64,000 nucleotides of DNA from Chroococcidiopsis thermalis PCC 7203 (GCF_000317125.1 NC_019695.1:2096336-2160335), one strand, 5' to 3'; numbered from the stretch's first letter, positions 37,736 to 46,882 are shown. Program-made: numbers and translations. The notes: generated by a model from the sequence alone, not told the origin.

Positions 37736-38269
37736 TTAACTTTTGACTTTTGACTGCGGTGCTTCTAATCGCACATTTCTCCCGCTATTATCAGTACGAT
37801 AAATCCATTTTTGGCTACCGTCCGACACCACAACCCGCCAACCTTCAACGATCGCCTGCGAGCAAATTTCTTCCGGTTGAGCTAGTCCCAAACAACCATC
37901 AGACCAACTTTCGCGACTGTATTTAGTCACTTTTAGTTTCTCTGGAGGAAGATTTTGCAGCTTAGTCAGATCGGCAATGACAGCTTTAACAACTTTAGGA
38001 GGCACGCGATCGCTTTGACTGTTCGCGTCTACATTTTCAGCAATCTGACTCGGTGCAGCTACAGCACTAGAAATAAAATTAACGCTAAAACACAAAAATA
38101 AACTACAAGTCAAAACCAGAGTTAAAAAACTCCTTGTTGATAGACAAAATTTAAAACAATCAATTGTCCTATAGTCCGCATGTGCGGACTTCGTTTGTGT
38201 AGCCGCCAATTTTATTCGTCCCATATTCGTTAGATCTTCTTTCAGAGGAACAAACATATTAATTTTCAT
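37736..38269 (-). CDS. Exported hypothetical protein
   Basis: 177 residues. A long charged N-terminus precedes a signal/membrane stretch (about 46-72, SFLTLVLTCSLFLCFSVNFI). The mature part ends in a small domain with YSRESWSDGCLGLA, C-S-Q-A-I, GWRVVVSDGSQKWIYRTD and VRLE (about 120-172). I recognise that pattern from exported cyanobacterial proteins of unknown function. Two Cys could form a disulfide. An internal ATG (38224) is a possible later start that would avoid the 11 bp overlap with the upstream VOC gene. AACTTTTGACTTTTGAC repeats follow the stop. Confidence 0.65.
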   Translation of the reverse strand: MKINMFVPLKEDLTNMGRIKLAATQTKSAHADYRTIDCFKFCLSTRSFLTLVLTCSLFLCFSVNFISSAVAAPSQIAENVDANSQSDRVPPKVVKAVIADLTKLQNLPPEKLKVTKYSRESWSDGCLGLAQPEEICSQAIVEGWRVVVSDGSQKWIYRTDNSGRNVRLEAPQSKVKS

Positions 38270-38645
38270 ACAGTTCTAGTGGTAAATTATCTGGGTCTTG
38301 AAAAAAAGTAAAACGTTTACCGGTAATTTCGTCTATTCTAATATCTTCTACCTGCACTCTCTGAGCAGTTAGCTCAATGACAGCGCGATCGAGATCCTCA
38401 ACAGCAAAAGCTAAATGCCTCAATCCACAAGCTTCCGGTTTACTCGGTCTTGACGGCGGCGTGGGAAAAGAAAATAATTCAATTTGAACTGTATCGCTGA
38501 CTCTTAAATCTAATTTATAAGAATTTCTCGCCGCCCTAAATGTTTCTTCAATAATCGAAAATCCTAAAATTTCTGTATAGAATTTCTTCGATCGCTCGTA
38601 GTCAGAACAAATAATTGCAACGTGATGGACACCTGTAACGTGCAT
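38259..38645 (-). CDS. VOC-family protein (YaeR/GloA2-like)
   Basis: 128 residues. VTGVHHVAIICSDYERSKKFYTEILGF at the start and GLRHLAFAVEDLDRAV, then FFQDPDNLPLELYE at the end, give the four metal-site positions (His7, Glu, His74, Glu122 approximately). This is the small single-domain VOC group annotated YaeR or glyoxalase-like. Its reaction is not established. It overlaps the exported hypothetical gene by 11 bp, so the pair is likely co-translated. Confidence 0.85.
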   Translation of the reverse strand: MHVTGVHHVAIICSDYERSKKFYTEILGFSIIEETFRAARNSYKLDLRVSDTVQIELFSFPTPPSRPSKPEACGLRHLAFAVEDLDRAVIELTAQRVQVEDIRIDEITGKRFTFFQDPDNLPLELYEN

Positions 38646-38827
38646 AGATCGGCAAGGAGATAACTGTAAAGGCGCACAACCATGCGCCCATATACTAAGT
38701 TATCAAATATATAACTATTAACCTTATTCTTAACCCTCGCAGGCGGGTTTTGCCTGTGTAGTCGCGACTTACAGTCGCCCCTGTACAGATTCGATCGCGG
38801 TTTTCAATTGGATGCAATACACGTCTG

Positions 38828-38856
38828 GTAGGGGCGCACAGAGAAAGCGCCCCTAC
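38828..38856. repeat. GTAGGGGC palindromic repeat
   Basis: GTAGGGGCGCACA and GCGCCCCTAC flank a short A/G-rich centre. A degenerate relative (GGCGCACAACCATGCGCC) lies at 38671. Same family as 35428 and 41413. Confidence 0.75.
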
Positions 38857-38891
38857 AAATGTCATCCACACAATCGAGAATTGCTATGAGA

Positions 38892-39836
38892 TCAACCAAC
38901 AACCAATCTTTGAAACTGTCGATCGCGCCGCAACTCATCCCATCCCGCATCAGCCATTGCTTTTTCTCTATACTCTCTTGGATTGAGATAGATCGCTTGT
39001 TGTAAATTTGCCAAAGCCAAATCGGTATCTCCTGCGGCTGCAAAACAGCAAGCACGATTGTAGAAAGCATCGCCGAAGTCAGGCTTGTATTTAGAACCTG
39101 GATTATGGCTGGCGATCGCCTTTTCGTAGCGTAGGCGGACGGACTGTAACCGATCCAAACAGTCACACCATAAATTATCCAGAGAATACCAGAAGTCTTG
39201 CGGCTCGGCAATCTCTACCTCATTTGCTCCGTTTTGTTGCCAACCCCGATTGTATCGGTGCATATACTGCATTGCTCGGTCGTAGCTAAAAATTGCTTCT
39301 CTGTACAATCCCAATTCTTGCAACGCCAGACCTCGATGATACCAAACCTGATAGCGTAAATTGCGATGATATGTTTTTGTATATTTGAGCGATTCGTCGT
39401 AATTGGCGATCGCTTGTTTATAACGCCCTAAGTGATGTAATGCCAAACCTCGATGATACCAGACTCGATAGGGAAATCCTTTGTAGTAATCTCTAGCACA
39501 ATCTAAAGCTTTATCGTAACTCGCGATCGCCTCTCGATAGCGTTTTAACTCAAATAATAATAAACCTCGGTTAAACCAAGTAAAACCGTATCCTGGCAAA
39601 CGTCCGAGAAAGCGATCGCAAGCCGCGATCGCTTCTTGATAGCGTTTTAATTTACATAGATAAAAGCTGCGCTCTCGTAAAGGAATATATCGCCATTCTT
39701 TTAGTACAGCCGCTATATAGAAATAGATCGATGGAAATGCAACGAGGGATAGCAGAAAATTTTTCGTCACAATGCCAAATACGAATGTTGCTACAAGTAT
39801 CCCCAGGAGTAAGGCTAGCAGAACTATAACTTGCAT
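38892..39836 (-). CDS. TPR-repeat membrane protein
   Basis: 314 residues. Two hydrophobic segments at the N-terminus (about 3-25 and 29-46) anchor it. At least five tetratricopeptide repeats follow (for example FYLCKLKRYQEAIAACDRFL, FELKRYREAIASYDKAL, HHLGRYKQAIANYDESL, QELGLYREAIFSYDRAM, and ADTDLALANLQQAIYLNP near 270). TPR arrays bind partner proteins; the partner is unknown. It diverges from the GH10-like gene by about 95 bp. Confidence 0.85.
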   Translation of the reverse strand: MQVIVLLALLLGILVATFVFGIVTKNFLLSLVAFPSIYFYIAAVLKEWRYIPLRERSFYLCKLKRYQEAIAACDRFLGRLPGYGFTWFNRGLLLFELKRYREAIASYDKALDCARDYYKGFPYRVWYHRGLALHHLGRYKQAIANYDESLKYTKTYHRNLRYQVWYHRGLALQELGLYREAIFSYDRAMQYMHRYNRGWQQNGANEVEIAEPQDFWYSLDNLWCDCLDRLQSVRLRYEKAIASHNPGSKYKPDFGDAFYNRACCFAAAGDTDLALANLQQAIYLNPREYREKAMADAGWDELRRDRQFQRLVVG

Positions 39837-39930
39837 AAACCAATAGAATCAGCAAAATTCCTTTAAGAGTTCTGACAGATAGCTTTCCCCATACTGTAGA
39901 ATTTGCCGTCAGTAGGTTCACTTAATCAAG

Positions 39931-41187
39931 ATGCGCCGGAAATTTTTTGCTCCCCTAGCGATCGCCCTGTTCAGCCTAGCGGCGATCCTATGCTTCTCTT
40001 CTGTAACTCTCATAGCCTCGCCAACTCCTCCCAAACCCAATTCAAACTCTGCCGAAATTAGGGGAGTATGGCTGACGAATATTGATAGTGACGTGTTATT
40101 TAAACGCGATCGCCTCAGTCAAGCAATCCAAACCTTACATCGATTAAATTTTAATACTATCTATCCGACGATTTGGAACTGGGGATACACGTTGTATCCT
40201 AGCTCAGTTGCTGCAAACACCATCGGGCGATCGCTCGATCCCACGCCTGGATTACAAGGACGAGATATCTTACAAGAAATTATCCAGCAAGGACATCAAC
40301 AAAATGCTTTTCAGGGCGATCGACAACGCATGGGAGTCATTCCCTGGTTTGAATTTGGGTTTATGGCTCCTGCTGATTCCCAGTTGGCAAAACGCCATCC
40401 TCAGTGGCTAACTCGTAGGCGAAATAATCAGGAAATTTGGTTAGAAGGTAAACACAAACGAGTCTGGCTCAATCCTTTTCATCCTGAAGTACAGCAGTTT
40501 ATTCAAAGTTTAATTTTAGAAGTTGTGACGAAATACGATATAGACGGAATTCAATTTGACGATCATTTCGGTTTACCTTCAGAATTTGGCTACGATCCAT
40601 TTACCGTGAATTTATATCAACAAGAACATCAGGGAAAAAAGCCACCTATCGATTCCCAAGATTCCGAATGGCTGCGCTGGCGTGCTGATAAGATTACGAC
40701 TTTTTTGAAACAGGTATTTCAAGCAGTCAAGCAACAGAAACCGAATTGCATAATTTCAATTGCGCCCAATCCTCAAAGAGTTTCCTACGACCTTTTTCTT
40801 GCAGATTGGGCAGATTGGGACAGACAGGGATTGGTTGAAGAATTAGTTTTACAAGTCTATCGCAACGATCTCAAAGTATTTCTAAGCGAATTACAATACC
40901 CAGAAGTGCAAGCAGCACAAAAACACATTCCAGTAGGAATTGGAATTTTATCAGGTTTAAAAGGTAAATACGTTCCGTGGGGGCAAATTCAAAATCAAGT
41001 TCAAGTTGCTCGCAGACATAACTTTGCAGGAGTTTCTTTCTTTTTCTATGAAACTTTATGGAATTTAGCCAAAGAATCTCCAAAAAAACGTCAGTTGGGA
41101 TTTCAAAAAATATTTTCCCTTCCTGTAAATAGACCAAATACTTTAGTGGGATGGCAACCAGAAAAACTCGCTAGAAATGCTTTGTAA
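39931..41187 (+). CDS. GH10-like (GHL10/DUF187) exported glycoside hydrolase
   Basis: 418 residues. The signal peptide (about 1-30) is followed by EIRGVWLTNIDSDVLF at 44, the usual start of the GHL10 fold. Other signatures: FNTIYPTIWNWGYTLYPS, GVIPWFEFGF near 140, VWLNPFHPEVQQF near 178, and DIDGIQFDDHFGLPSEFGYD near 205 with the likely acidic catalytic residues. Members act on cell-wall or storage polysaccharides; substrate not defined. Located outside the cytoplasmic membrane. Confidence 0.88.
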   Translation: MRRKFFAPLAIALFSLAAILCFSSVTLIASPTPPKPNSNSAEIRGVWLTNIDSDVLFKRDRLSQAIQTLHRLNFNTIYPTIWNWGYTLYPSSVAANTIGRSLDPTPGLQGRDILQEIIQQGHQQNAFQGDRQRMGVIPWFEFGFMAPADSQLAKRHPQWLTRRRNNQEIWLEGKHKRVWLNPFHPEVQQFIQSLILEVVTKYDIDGIQFDDHFGLPSEFGYDPFTVNLYQQEHQGKKPPIDSQDSEWLRWRADKITTFLKQVFQAVKQQKPNCIISIAPNPQRVSYDLFLADWADWDRQGLVEELVLQVYRNDLKVFLSELQYPEVQAAQKHIPVGIGILSGLKGKYVPWGQIQNQVQVARRHNFAGVSFFFYETLWNLAKESPKKRQLGFQKIFSLPVNRPNTLVGWQPEKLARNAL

Positions 41188-41222
41188 AGTAGTTTCTATT
41201 ATTTTAGCCGATACACAATTGC

Positions 41223-41338
41223 GATCCCCCAACCCCTTTAAAAAGAGGCATTTATTCCCCATTGAAAAAGTTGTGTTCTTCAAATAACTTAAAAAGGAGC
41301 TATCTATTCCCCCCTTTTTAAGGGGGGTAGGGGGGATC
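41223..41338. repeat. GATC-CCCC element with inverted ends, 116 bp
   Basis: It begins GATCCCCCAACCCC and ends GGGGGGTAGGGGGGATC, so the two termini are inverted copies. Internal parts contain CTTTTTAAGG. It resembles a small non-coding mobile repeat (MITE-like). Shorter members lie at 63830 and, inside genes, at 13363, 15941 and 20506. Confidence 0.75.
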
Positions 41339-41412
41339 GATATTTCTAACTTTAAACACGTAATTCCTTGACTTTTTATAGCAGTTTTCAGTCACATGAG
41401 GTACACAGATCT

Positions 41413-41440
41413 GTAGGGGCGCACAGCTGTGCGCCCCTAC
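41413..41440. repeat. Perfect 28-bp GTAGGGGC palindrome
   Basis: The half site GTAGGGGCGCACAG is followed directly by its exact reverse complement. This is the best-preserved member of the family seen at 22860, 35428 and 38828. Confidence 0.85.
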
Positions 41441-41623
41441 AAATGTAATGCATTAGAATTGGAATTGCTATATATCGCTCAGTAGTTTCACTAATGCCAT
41501 ATTAGTGAAATATTTGCTATAGAGATAGAGCAATTTATTAGATTGAATTAAATATAAAGTTTGCCTAGAAGCTGAAAATGGGCAAACTGAAATAGTCATG
41601 AAACATGAAAAATATACAAAACT

Positions 41624-42856
41624 ATGATAAAAAAACGCAATTTGATGCTATTCGACCTTTCTATTTTTGGTCATCATGCAGCATACATTAAATATCTCAT
41701 ACAATATTGGGGCGATCGCCAGTTAGCAGATAGACTCGACGTAGTTGTATCACCAATGTTTCTTGAAAAACACGCTGATGTTGTCGGTCTCGTTGCCGAA
41801 TATAATCAAAATAATATTCAAATAGTAGCGATCTCCGCCGCAGAAGACGCTGCGCTCAAATCTCGAAATTCCAAGTTAAAGCGTGCTTGGCGCAATTTTC
41901 AAGAATGGCAAATACTTTGTCGATATGCTAAGTCTTTAAATGCTAGTGAGTGTCTGATTATGTATTTAGATACTTGTCAAATTCCACTAGCTCTAGGATT
42001 CAAGTCACCTTGCAAATTATCTGGAATATATTTCAAGCCAACTTTTCACTATAGCGACTTTAGTAGCTACGTACCTTATAGAAAAAGTTTTCTGCAACAA
42101 CATTGGGAAAAAACTGTCATAGCACGGATGCTAAAGCATACCCAATTGAAGACTCTCTTCTGTCTCGATCCCTTCGTCATCAAACATTTGGATCGATTGA
42201 ATTCTCATGTAGCAGCCGTACATTTACCAGATCCAGTCCAAGTCGATCGCCATGTTTCTGAAATCATACAGCCAGACCTTCTCAAAACAAAATTAAGTAT
42301 TGATGCTAATCGGCAAATATTTCTTCTGTTTGGTTCGTTTGAAGCCGAACGTAAAGGAGTGTATCAAACGCTGGAAGCGATATCGCAGTTGCCATCAAAT
42401 CTTAGCGCACAGATCTGTCTTTTAATTGTCGGCAATGCATATCCGCCAGAGCAAGCAGCCATCCAGTCACAAATTGAGCGAGTTCAGCAGTCACACCCCG
42501 TACAAATTCTGACACGGTTTGAATATATTTCTGAAGATACCGTACAAGCATATTTTCAACTTGCTGATGTCGTATTAGCCCCATATCAACATCATATTGG
42601 TATGAGTGGCATTTTACTACTAGCTGCCGCAGTCCAAAAACCAGTTCTCAGTTCCAACTACGGTTTAATGGGAGAAATGGTTAAACGCTATCAGCTAGGG
42701 TTAGGTGTAGATTCGACGATACCAAGTGAAATTGCTCAAGGATTAACTCGATTTTTGACTGACGCTACTAGTTTAGGCGATCGCAATAGCATGAAACAGT
42801 TTGCCGAGCAAAATACTGCCGAGGAATATGCCAAGGTAATTTTTCAGTACGTGTAA
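41624..42856 (+). CDS. Glycosyltransferase (group 1, GT4-like)
   Basis: 410 residues. The C-terminal half has the GT-B pattern: IFLLFGSFEAERKGVYQTLEAI near 228, then ICLLIVGNAYPPEQ and QILTRFEYISEDTVQAYFQLADVVLAPYQHHIGMSGILLLAAA near 290-330, where GMSGILLLAAA replaces the usual E-x7-E sugar-nucleotide motif. The N-terminal half (FDLSIFGHHAAYIKYLIQYW) is divergent. Acceptor and donor are unknown. Confidence 0.75.
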   Translation: MIKKRNLMLFDLSIFGHHAAYIKYLIQYWGDRQLADRLDVVVSPMFLEKHADVVGLVAEYNQNNIQIVAISAAEDAALKSRNSKLKRAWRNFQEWQILCRYAKSLNASECLIMYLDTCQIPLALGFKSPCKLSGIYFKPTFHYSDFSSYVPYRKSFLQQHWEKTVIARMLKHTQLKTLFCLDPFVIKHLDRLNSHVAAVHLPDPVQVDRHVSEIIQPDLLKTKLSIDANRQIFLLFGSFEAERKGVYQTLEAISQLPSNLSAQICLLIVGNAYPPEQAAIQSQIERVQQSHPVQILTRFEYISEDTVQAYFQLADVVLAPYQHHIGMSGILLLAAAVQKPVLSSNYGLMGEMVKRYQLGLGVDSTIPSEIAQGLTRFLTDATSLGDRNSMKQFAEQNTAEEYAKVIFQYV

Positions 42857-42870
42857 GATTTCATAATTGT

Positions 42871-42894
42871 AGGGTGCGTTATTTAACGCACTCT
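42871..42894. terminator. Bidirectional hairpin between convergent genes
   Basis: AGGGTGCGTTA and TAACGCACTCT pair around a 2-base centre, between the glycosyltransferase stop and the FTR1 stop. Its location suits termination of both transcripts. The GTGCGTTA/TAACGCAC dyad is also a known type of dispersed cyanobacterial repeat. Confidence 0.55.
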
Positions 42895-42899
42895 ATTAG

Positions 42900-43874
42900 T
42901 TAAGTTTCCTTGCTACCAGAACTAATAGACTGATGAGTTGTAGCAGACTCTGATTTTGGCTTACTTACACCCATGCCTAAACTGCGAAAATAAATCCCAC
43001 CTACAGTCACTAAAAACGCTACATAAGATATTGCCTGAACTAAAAATAGGTCGTCTCGATAGCCAAATAAAGCTTTTAAAATTACGCCAGGGAATTGCTC
43101 GTCTGGTAAAATTTTCGAGGTATTCCATACTCTTGGTCCCAAAATACACGAGGGATTGCGGGTGAAGCGTTCGTAATAAAAACACAGACTTTCTGACTGT
43201 CGATTCAATTTGGCAAGAGTAGCAATAGCAGTATCAAAATGTGCCAGTGCAGAAACAACTAACCCCGCCACAATTAGCAATAATAGAACGCCCATGATTT
43301 GAAAAAATAGGCGAATGTTAATTTTTACGCCCCACTTAAATAACAAAAATCCGATCGCGATCGCACTCACTAAACCACCAATTGCCCCAATCGCCGGAAA
43401 AAAACCTTGTTGAAAATTGGCAGCAATAAATAAGACGGTTTCAAACCCTTCTCGCAGTACGGCAATGAAAATTAAGCTAAAAACGCCCCAACCCGCACCA
43501 TTGTTCTGTTTGAGCGCCGCCGTCACCGTCCCTTCCACTTCCGCCTTCAAAAACCGCGCCTGACGAGTCATCCAAATCAGCATCCAACTAAGCATAGCGA
43601 TCGCGATAACGCTGAAGACTCCTTCCATCAGTGGCTCTACCACTGGAGTATATTCAGGATTTATTGAACCTACAGCTTGAATGATGGCACTGAATAACAA
43701 ACCCACCAACGCACTCGCAGCGATTCCAACTCCAACACCAGCATAAACCCAGGAGTTGAGTTTGCTCTGTTTGGCTTTCTTGAGCAAAGCCAAAACTATC
43801 CCCACGACGAGGGCTGCTTCTACTCCCTCCCGCAGAGTAATGACAAAAGTAGGTAGAGCGGCACTAAAATTCAT
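42900..43874 (-). CDS. FTR1-family high-affinity iron permease
   Basis: 324 residues, about seven membrane helices. Both REGxE iron-translocation motifs are present: LREGVEAALVVG near 15 and LREGFETVLFIA near 142. The family (yeast Ftr1, bacterial EfeU) passes Fe3+ handed over by an oxidase or EfeO. It is the last gene of a four-gene minus-strand operon with a ferritin-like protein, an EfeO-like lipoprotein and a multicopper oxidase, matching the Ftr1-oxidase type of ferrous iron uptake. Confidence 0.93.
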   Translation of the reverse strand: MNFSAALPTFVITLREGVEAALVVGIVLALLKKAKQSKLNSWVYAGVGVGIAASALVGLLFSAIIQAVGSINPEYTPVVEPLMEGVFSVIAIAMLSWMLIWMTRQARFLKAEVEGTVTAALKQNNGAGWGVFSLIFIAVLREGFETVLFIAANFQQGFFPAIGAIGGLVSAIAIGFLLFKWGVKINIRLFFQIMGVLLLLIVAGLVVSALAHFDTAIATLAKLNRQSESLCFYYERFTRNPSCILGPRVWNTSKILPDEQFPGVILKALFGYRDDLFLVQAISYVAFLVTVGGIYFRSLGMGVSKPKSESATTHQSISSGSKET

Positions 43875-43982
43875 TGGATTTTCTAAGTAATTTTATCCAG
43901 ATAATTTCACAAAATCACTGATTGTTAATAGTCAATAGTTAATTGTTTGCAACTACAAACCATCAACGATTGACCATCAACA

Positions 43983-44429
43983 CTACACAGTACTACCACT
44001 AAAGTCGCGTAGCATCTTTTTAATTTCGATGTTGTGCAGTTCTTCCGTTCCAATCATGGTACGGGCAAATTCCTCTAGATAAACGCTGGCATCTTCTACA
44101 GTGTCGAGCAGCTTTTTATATAAATCTAGCGCTTTCCGTTCGTGAGAAAGACTTTCTTCCAAAATATCCCGTACCGTATGCTGGTGGGTTTCCTCCATCG
44201 GAGCAATTCTCAGGCTGGGATGTCCTTCTAAACCAGTTAAAATTTCTCCTACTTGTTGGGCATGTGTGAGCGACTCGGTAGCTTGCAGTTTGAAAAACTC
44301 GACAATTGGAATCCGGTTGGGACCAGTCACCATGAGAGAGTAGTGGGTATAGCGTACCACCCCCGCCAGTTCAAACTCCATGATGGAGTTTAGCAGTTCG
44401 ATTGTCTTTTTTTGGTCGAGTTCGCGCAT
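43983..44429 (-). CDS. Ferritin-like (bacterioferritin/Dps-type) protein
   Basis: 148 residues, all-alpha. Metal-site residues fit a ferritin four-helix bundle: IMEFELAGVVRYTHYSL (Glu/His) near 17-31, FKLQATESLTHAQQVGEIL near 47-65 with ExxxH, EESLSHERKALDLY near 90, and MIGTEELHNIEIKKML near 128. It probably oxidizes and stores or buffers iron. Position inside the FTR1/oxidase operon supports an iron role. Bacterioferritin is the likely group, but the heme Met is not evident. Confidence 0.85.
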   Translation of the reverse strand: MRELDQKKTIELLNSIMEFELAGVVRYTHYSLMVTGPNRIPIVEFFKLQATESLTHAQQVGEILTGLEGHPSLRIAPMEETHQHTVRDILEESLSHERKALDLYKKLLDTVEDASVYLEEFARTMIGTEELHNIEIKKMLRDFSGSTV

Positions 44430-44535
44430 TGTTATTTATCATTTGTTATTGGTCATTGGTCATTGGTCAGTAGGTTGTAGCATTTCGTTATTACCTACTG
44501 ACGACAGACGATCTATAACTGTAACAAATCTGGGT

Positions 44536-45642
44536 TTAGGCGGAGGGATTAGATTTGCTAATAACTTGCTGCGAGTTTTGCTCGATCGCTTTGACTAACT
44601 GAGATACTTCCTCGGGAGTATTGACAGGTTTAGCTGGGGGAACGGCAGAGGGCCAAGCTTTGGCAAGGTCTTTGAGACTCGTTTCTATTGTCTTGTGTGC
44701 TTCGGGGTTTTCCTTTGCCATTTGGTCGGCTATCTTTTGATAAAGGTTGTTGGCATAGACGACAAAACCACGGGAGTCTTGGTACTCAATTGCAGCTGAA
44801 ATTTTACCATTGGCGATCGCCGCTCCATATTCGGAGTTAGCAGCATCGAGTAATTCGTTGATGACTTGAAGGTTAAATGCGGCAGAGGAACGCTCGTTGT
44901 CTGGTAATGCCGCGATCGCGCCGTCTACCGCTTGCATAGAAGCTGAAAAGTCGGCTTGCACTTTATCGGACTTGGGCTGAGCTTTAATCAAATCTTGCAA
45001 GCCAATCAAAGTTGTCTTAAATTCTTTGACGTTGCGTTCGTTGAGCTGATCTTCCACATCCACGTAGATTTCTTCTACTGGGTGTCCGATGTGGGGTTCT
45101 GCTTGCTTCGGTAGCTGTTTGTCGAGTAATTCTTTTGCTACGATTAAGTGTCCTTTCATCAAGCCGAGTTTGGACATGTAGTCTACATCTTTAGCTTCCC
45201 CAGTCAGCACCGCATCTTCTACTGTCACCATGTCCTTAATTTTGTCGAATTGCTCTTGGGTAACGACGTTTTTAGAGACGAGTTCTTCGGGATTAGCGTA
45301 GGGGCGACTGGCTTGAATTTTATTAGACAAGGCAGGTACGCCCAACATGGCTTCAAATTTATCTAATTCTGAAAGGATGGCAGTATTGATGTTAATTTGC
45401 TCTTTTCCACCGTGTTGTTGATGGTTGGGTGCAGAGGCGCTTGTATTCGTTGCAGGGGCTGGAGAGGAGTTATTACTGGTATCTGGTGTTTGTTGAGTGC
45501 AACTAACAACGATCGCCAACATTGCGGCGCTGATACTGAGTAACAAGAACCGCGCGATCGCCCTAATTCTGCGATCGAAGCCTAGAAACCAAGAATCTTT
45601 TTCTTGTGCCACTCTCCGCCCGTTTGGTAATTTCCGCAGCAT
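44536..45642 (-). CDS. Lipoprotein with helix-hairpin-helix segment and EfeO/imelysin-like helical domain
   Basis: 368 residues. A charged N-terminus and hydrophobic helix end in VVSC (Cys48), a plausible lipobox. A Ser/Asn/Pro-rich linker follows. Residues about 82-145 (ININTAILSELDKFEAMLGVP, SRPYANPEELVSK) match a ComEA-type helix-hairpin-helix, here outside the cytoplasm. Residues 155-365 are helical, with PHIGHPVEEIYVDVE near 187, whose His/Glu cluster recalls the metal site of EfeO-type proteins. I infer periplasmic iron handling between the oxidase upstream and FTR1 downstream. The assignment to EfeO is by pattern and context only. Confidence 0.65.
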   Translation of the reverse strand: MLRKLPNGRRVAQEKDSWFLGFDRRIRAIARFLLLSISAAMLAIVVSCTQQTPDTSNNSSPAPATNTSASAPNHQQHGGKEQININTAILSELDKFEAMLGVPALSNKIQASRPYANPEELVSKNVVTQEQFDKIKDMVTVEDAVLTGEAKDVDYMSKLGLMKGHLIVAKELLDKQLPKQAEPHIGHPVEEIYVDVEDQLNERNVKEFKTTLIGLQDLIKAQPKSDKVQADFSASMQAVDGAIAALPDNERSSAAFNLQVINELLDAANSEYGAAIANGKISAAIEYQDSRGFVVYANNLYQKIADQMAKENPEAHKTIETSLKDLAKAWPSAVPPAKPVNTPEEVSQLVKAIEQNSQQVISKSNPSA

Positions 45643-45713
45643 TTTCAGCCTTCCTTATTGAAAAGTGAGTTTCGGTGAAAATTATTGTCAACTGGTTTGA
45701 CAAAATTTAGTAG

Positions 45714-46718
45714 TTATGCTTGGCTAATTACGTCAAAATAGCCCATGCATCCTGCTTCGGCGATCGCGTCTTGATGGGGGTGAAACATATACTTGCCCGT
45801 ATAGGGGTAAGCAAATTCTAAAATGTGCCGTTCGGCTGTCCCCATCGTGATGACATCTGATTCGTGGCTGGGGTTGAGAGTCATGCCCGTGGGATAAACC
45901 TTGAAGAAGTTAGCGTGAATGTGAAATGTCACCGCCGGATCTAATTCGATCATGTTCAGCAAATAAAGCCGAATGAGCTGATTTTGGTAAACAGGTATCG
46001 GATGCATGTGGTAGTAATCCGGCAACCCATTAAAGGCATACAGCTCGTTGTGCTTATCTTCATCCACATCAAAGCCACCCATAACTAAAACCATTTCATC
46101 CGCTGGCGATCGTCCTTGAGGCGGATCGATGATAAACATACCGTACAATCCCTTACCGATGTGACGGGTCACAGGCTCGGCGTGACAGTGGTAGAGGTGA
46201 ATGCCATATGGCTTTGCCTCAAATTCGTAAACTGTTGCCGCACCATGCCGAATCGGACGCACGCCATCTTCTTCTGTAGGATGAATGCCGTGAAAGTGCA
46301 TTGAATGAGAATGCCCGCCTTGATTGAGAAAGACAACACGGATGAAATCGCCTTGTTTGGCGCGTAAAGTTGGTCCTGGGATGCGATTGTTAAAATTCCA
46401 GGTGTTAAAAACAACAGCGCGATTGAGTTGAATCGTCGTGTTTTGAGCTGTAATCCGAAATTCGCGAATATTTCTGCCGTTTTCTCTTTTCAGCGTGCCG
46501 TAGTCGAAATCTCTGAGAACGGTCATGGGTTGCAAACCGCGCTCGTCTGATGGATCGCTAGGTGGTATGGGTGGCACGCGCGCGGCGGAATGACTTCGAG
46601 ATGCCAAGTGTAGCCCTACAGCAGCAGCACCGGCAGTTCCTGCACTTGCTAAACCCCATTTCAACAATTGGCGGCGGTTCCAAGTTTTTGATTTGCTCAG
46701 AAAAAATTTGTTCGGCAT
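45714..46718 (-). CDS. Tat-exported multicopper oxidase, probable ferroxidase
   Basis: 334 residues, short for a three-domain oxidase, so probably a two-domain form. The Tat-type leader has NRRQLLKWG followed by an Ala-rich helix (about 14-44). Copper sites: HSHSMHFHGIH near 140, HLYHCHAEPVTRHI near 182, HIHANFFKVY near 268, and MFHPHQDAIAEAGCMGYF at the end (HxH plus Cys and Met). Oxidases paired with FTR1 permeases oxidize Fe2+ for import. It is the first gene of the operon, 57 bp after a good promoter. Ferroxidase activity is inferred from the neighbours. Confidence 0.88.
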   Translation of the reverse strand: MPNKFFLSKSKTWNRRQLLKWGLASAGTAGAAAVGLHLASRSHSAARVPPIPPSDPSDERGLQPMTVLRDFDYGTLKRENGRNIREFRITAQNTTIQLNRAVVFNTWNFNNRIPGPTLRAKQGDFIRVVFLNQGGHSHSMHFHGIHPTEEDGVRPIRHGAATVYEFEAKPYGIHLYHCHAEPVTRHIGKGLYGMFIIDPPQGRSPADEMVLVMGGFDVDEDKHNELYAFNGLPDYYHMHPIPVYQNQLIRLYLLNMIELDPAVTFHIHANFFKVYPTGMTLNPSHESDVITMGTAERHILEFAYPYTGKYMFHPHQDAIAEAGCMGYFDVISQA

Positions 46719-46781
46719 GATATCGCCAGCGTAGCGGCGGAATCTTTTGAGAAATATTCGCAGATAATTTTCTGACCCTCT

Positions 46782-46810
46782 AGTATAGTTTTAGAGAAAA
46801 TTACTGTCAA
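46782..46810 (-). promoter_or_regulatory. Sigma70-type promoter of the iron-oxidase/FTR1 operon
   Basis: On the minus strand TTGACA (46805-46810), exactly 17 bp, then TATACT (46782-46787). The -10 ends about 64 bp before the multicopper oxidase ATG. The flanking DNA is AT-rich, and an imperfect dyad GAAAATTAT/GAATATTTC just downstream could take a repressor such as Fur. Confidence 0.7.
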
Positions 46811-46882
46811 TAAAATAGTGAAAATTTTTGATACTTGAGATAGATGTATACTGACTTTTTGTAGAGTAAGGAAAGTCAGTTA

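Larger units (their letters stand above)
41188..41623. other. 436 bp intergenic region dominated by two repeat families
   Basis: Between two rightward genes. It contains a GATC-CCCC element (41223-41338) and a perfect GTAGGGGC palindrome (41413-41440). The remaining 150 bp before the glycosyltransferase are AT-rich. No gene. Confidence 0.75.

Noticed and set aside
38804-39211. 135-codon minus-strand frame
   Set aside because: It lies within the TPR gene in another frame on the same strand; the TPR pattern shows which frame is real.
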